A model generated the notes under the pieces. It saw only the letters and a list, made by a program, of their open reading frames with translations. It made no database searches and was not told the DNA's origin. From contig CADBQE010000086.1 of NCBI GenBank assembly GCA_902796695.1, positions 1-7,583 on the forward strand: a stretch of 7,583 nt of DNA, in the 5' to 3' direction. The position numbers were made by a program, and so were the translations under genes. Origin of the DNA: an uncultured Lachnospiraceae bacterium. Lineage in GTDB: Bacteria; Bacillota; Clostridia; Lachnospirales; Lachnospiraceae. Positions 5,610 to 7,583 of this stretch are shown here, one piece after another (position 1 is the first letter of the stretch; each line of letters starts with the position of its first letter).

Positions 5610-7244
5610 ATGTCTTTTGTTAACATCATGTCCTTCCTGGGCGGTGTAGGCCTGTTTCTGTACGGAATGACCGTCATGTCCGCGGGACTGCGCAATGCGG
5701 CCGGCGACAAGCTCCGCGTCATTCTGGAAAAGGTGGCCGGCAACCGGATCCTGGCCATCCTGATCGGTGTTCTGGTGACCGTGCTGATCCAGAGCTCCTC
5801 CGCGACGGACATGATGGTGATCGGATTTGTCGATTCCGCGCTGATGACGCTTTCCCAGGCGGTCGGTGTGATCATGGGCGCCAATATCGGTACGACCGTG
5901 ACCGCGCAGATCACCGCTTTCGACCTGGTGTCCTTCGCGCCGTTCATTCTGTTTGTGGGCGTCGTGCTGGCTGTTTTTGTGAAAAAGACCTTCGTCCAGC
6001 ATATCGGCCGCATCATCCTGGGCTTCGGCATGCTGTTCGTGGGCATCGGGATCCTGAAGGCGGCCATCGCGCCGCTCGCGAAAAGCGAGGAATTCGTAAA
6101 TGCGCTGGGACTTTTATCCAATCCGGCGGCCGGCATCCTGTTCGGATTCCTGTTTACGGCGCTGCTGCAGAGCTCGTCGTCATCCATCGTCATTTTCCAG
6201 GCGTTCGCGGTAGAAGGACTGCTGACCTATGAGCAGTGCGTGTTCCTGATCATCGGCGCCGCGATCGGCTCCGTAACGCCCAACCTGCTGGCATCCCTGA
6301 CCACGGGACGCAACGGCAAGCGGACGGCTCTGCTGAATCTGTATTTCAACCTGCTCCGTGCCGCGCTGCTGACCGTGATCGTGCTGATATTCCCGGTCGT
6401 GACGGACTGGATCCGGAGCCTGTCTCCGAACGACGTCGCGCGTCAGGTCGCGAATACGCATACTATTTTTGCCATCTTCGCAGTGCTTGTGATCGCACCG
6501 TTCTCCTCGATGCTGGTCCGCCTGTCTCAGAAGACGCTTCCGCTGCTGCCGGCGGAACAGCAGGCGCTGGAGGAGCGCCGCCTGAAGTATCTGGCCTATG
6601 TGGGGCCCCGCAGCATTCCGGCGGTCGCCATGCGCCAGGCCTCTCTGGAAGTGGCCCGCATGGGCCGCATCGCACGGGACAATCTGGACACCTCGCTGAC
6701 CTATTTCTTCGATCCTTCCCAGCAGGCGCTGTTTGACAAAGTGGAGGAAACCGAGGAAACGGTCGACTACCTGAACAAGGTGATCGAAGATAAGCTGGTG
6801 GAAATGCGCTCCCTGCAGCTTTCCGACCGGGACGTGTTCCGGCTCTCCCGCATGGTCCTGGTGGTCGCCAATATCGAACGAATCAGCGACTACGCGGAGA
6901 ATATCATCGAATTCGGCAGCAAGATGAAGAACGCGAAAGTGTCCTTCTCTCCGGATGCCGAACAGGAGCTGCGCTCCATGCGTGACGCGGTCCTGAAAAC
7001 GCTGGATCTGGCCATCGAGATCTTTGAGGGCGAGCACTTTGACCGCCTGCCCGAGATCGAAGAAATCGAGCAGCAGGTGGACGAAATGGAAGAGCGCTTC
7101 GTTTCCAACCATGTGGACCGCCTGATGAAAGGCATCTGCGACCCGCTGGGCGGCGTGATCTTCGCCGACATGTGCACGAACCTGGAACGCTGCAGCGACC
7201 AGGCCATCAACATCGCCACCTCCCTGCAGCACAAAGAAGAATAA
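5610..7244 (+). CDS. Na+/phosphate symporter-family protein with C-terminal PhoU-like domain
   Basis: Integral membrane protein of 544 residues in the NptA/YjbB (Na/Pi cotransporter II-related) family, expected to move inorganic phosphate with sodium. Seen: about 8-9 hydrophobic segments within residues 5-310, built from the family's two inverted halves. The first half has the classic QSSSAT (61-66) and GANIGTT (90-96). The second has QSSSSS (187-192) and a divergent GAAIGSV (216-222), where the usual Asn is Ala. From about 340 to 540 follows a PhoU-like helical domain with its two metal-site helices, ERISD (423-427) and ERCSD (526-530). Length and fusion are normal for bacterial members of the family. 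It follows the zinc-ribbon gene by 26 nt and ends in a repeat-derived terminator. YjbB-type members can export phosphate, and the PhoU domain may gate flux in response to cytoplasmic phosphate; direction cannot be read from the sequence. No pho-box-like operator was noticed. Confidence 0.92.
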   Translation: MSFVNIMSFLGGVGLFLYGMTVMSAGLRNAAGDKLRVILEKVAGNRILAILIGVLVTVLIQSSSATDMMVIGFVDSALMTLSQAVGVIMGANIGTTVTAQITAFDLVSFAPFILFVGVVLAVFVKKTFVQHIGRIILGFGMLFVGIGILKAAIAPLAKSEEFVNALGLLSNPAAGILFGFLFTALLQSSSSSIVIFQAFAVEGLLTYEQCVFLIIGAAIGSVTPNLLASLTTGRNGKRTALLNLYFNLLRAALLTVIVLIFPVVTDWIRSLSPNDVARQVANTHTIFAIFAVLVIAPFSSMLVRLSQKTLPLLPAEQQALEERRLKYLAYVGPRSIPAVAMRQASLEVARMGRIARDNLDTSLTYFFDPSQQALFDKVEETEETVDYLNKVIEDKLVEMRSLQLSDRDVFRLSRMVLVVANIERISDYAENIIEFGSKMKNAKVSFSPDAEQELRSMRDAVLKTLDLAIEIFEGEHFDRLPEIEEIEQQVDEMEERFVSNHVDRLMKGICDPLGGVIFADMCTNLERCSDQAINIATSLQHKEE

Positions 7245-7277
7245 ACAAGACGCCGCCTCCTCCGTCACACCCTTCCC

Positions 7278-7307
7278 GGGCCGATCCGCGATCGGCCCTT
7301 TCTTTTT
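7278..7307 (+). terminator. Repeat-derived intrinsic terminator of the symporter operon
   Basis: A perfect 9-bp GC-rich stem (GGGCCGATC 7278-7286 with GATCGGCCC 7290-7298), loop CGC, is followed by TTTCTTTTT. It starts 33 nt after the stop codon and is a good terminator. The same hairpin recurs at 7326-7346 with TTTCTTCTT behind it, giving a second, weaker back-up terminator. The hairpin is also the core of the repeat family found further on. Confidence 0.8.
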
Positions 7308-7374
7308 ATCCACGCGTTACCGTAGGGGCCGATCCGCGATCGGCCCTTTCTTCTTATCCACGCGTTACCCGTAG
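7278..7374. repeat. Two tandem ~48-bp palindromic units
   Basis: Unit A (7278-7325, 48 bp) and unit B (7326-7374, 49 bp) are identical apart from one T/C change in the T-tract and one extra C near the end of B. Each carries the GGGCCGATC/GATCGGCCC hairpin, a pyrimidine tract, ATCCACGCGTTACC and CGTAG. The near-identity points to recent duplication, by slippage or unequal recombination. Confidence 0.9.
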
Positions 7375-7452
7375 GGGCCGATCTGTGATCGGCCCGCCGG
7401 TGAGATGGGAGGCGTCCTCGTTCCGCAGGCTGCTGACACAGCGGCCCCTACG
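7370..7452. repeat. 83-bp palindromic element, copy 1
   Basis: The element is bounded by perfect 11-bp terminal inverted repeats, CGTAGGGGCCG (7370-7380) and CGGCCCCTACG (7442-7452). An inner hairpin with loop TGT (7375-7383 with 7387-7395) shares bases with the left terminal arm, so the two pairings exclude each other. It resembles non-coding MITE/REP-like palindromes that are numerous in gut Clostridia. No target-site duplication is evident, because the left flank is itself repeat. Confidence 0.85.
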
Positions 7453-7502
7453 ATAATACGTTCTGCGTCATAAAGGGCTCTCCTCTCATCCCCGGCTCCC
7501 CT

Positions 7503-7583
7503 CGTAGGGGCCGATCTGTGATCGGCCCGCTGGTGACAGGGTAGACGTCCTCGTTCCGCGGGCCACTGACACAGCGGCCCCTA
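7503..7583. repeat. 83-bp palindromic element, copy 2, cut by the window end
   Basis: The left arm CGTAGGGGCCG is at 7503-7513 and the right arm starts at 7575, reading CGGCCCCTA before the window stops. The two missing bases would give the same 83-bp length as copy 1. The copies differ at about 8 of 81 aligned positions, all in the middle; the terminal arms and inner hairpin (7508-7516 with 7520-7528) are identical. Both copies lie in the same orientation. Confidence 0.85.

Larger units (their letters stand above)
7245..7583. other. Non-coding repeat-rich region after the symporter gene
   Basis: No credible gene is seen in these 339 bases. They hold two tandem hairpin units (7278-7374), two copies of an 83-bp palindromic element (7370-7452 and 7503 to just past the window end) and a 50-bp unique spacer (7453-7502) with no clear signal. 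A frame overlapping the symporter's end runs through to 7456, but it only reads the repeats. Confidence 0.8.

Noticed and set aside
6180..7313. Minus-strand open frame of 377 codons opposite the symporter gene
   Set aside because: Its His/Gln/Arg/Val-rich translation is typical of antisense reading of a GC3-biased gene, and the PhoU-like motifs on the + strand account for the sequence. It would also start inside the repeat terminator.
7172..7456. Open frame whose product repeats RADPRSALS-YPRVT segments
   Set aside because: The apparent peptide repeats are simply the tandem palindromic DNA units read in one frame, and the frame overlaps the end of the symporter gene.
7278..7583. CRISPR array
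   Set aside because: There are only four hairpin copies at uneven spacing (48, 49, 133 bp). The intervening sequences are themselves repeated rather than unique spacers, and no cas genes are present.

Overview
The window looks like chromosomal DNA of a Gram-positive member of the Firmicutes, most likely a gut-type Clostridia (Oscillospirales, Christensenellales or Lachnospirales grade). The signs are strong AGGAGG-type ribosome binding sites, a lipobox lipoprotein, a zinc-ribbon/membrane/helical-repeat protein of a type common in Clostridia, a sodium/phosphate symporter fused to a PhoU domain, and GC-rich third codon positions. This placement is an inference from style and gene families, not a species identification.

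Layout, all genes on the + strand: (1) 59-961, a secreted lipoprotein with an Ala/Pro/Thr/Glu-rich spacer and an unrecognised C-terminal domain, closed by a clear intrinsic terminator. (2) 1087-3045, an acetoacetate-CoA ligase (AacS) with all major ANL-superfamily motifs, standing alone between two terminators. (3) 3196-5583, a membrane-anchored zinc-ribbon protein with a large helical-repeat region and a C-terminal beta-rich domain. (4) 5610-7244, a Na+/phosphate symporter-family protein with a C-terminal PhoU-like domain, 26 nt behind gene 3 and probably cotranscribed with it. (5) 7245-7583, non-coding DNA made largely of palindromic repeats: two tandem ~48-bp units whose hairpins carry T-tracts, then two copies of an 83-bp element with 11-bp terminal inverted repeats.

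The two intergenic regions inside the window share a compact design: an intrinsic terminator for the upstream gene overlaps a sigma-A-type promoter for the next one. Transcription units are therefore insulated yet nearly abutting: lipoprotein | aacS | zinc-ribbon protein + symporter. The first two have no visible pathway partner. The last pair may link phosphate or ion transport to a membrane-anchored protein of unknown role.

I do not see a convincing new multi-gene system. The most interesting parts are the terminal palindromic repeat cluster with mutually exclusive foldings, the symporter's degenerate second transport half, and the uncharacterised zinc-ribbon/solenoid partner.
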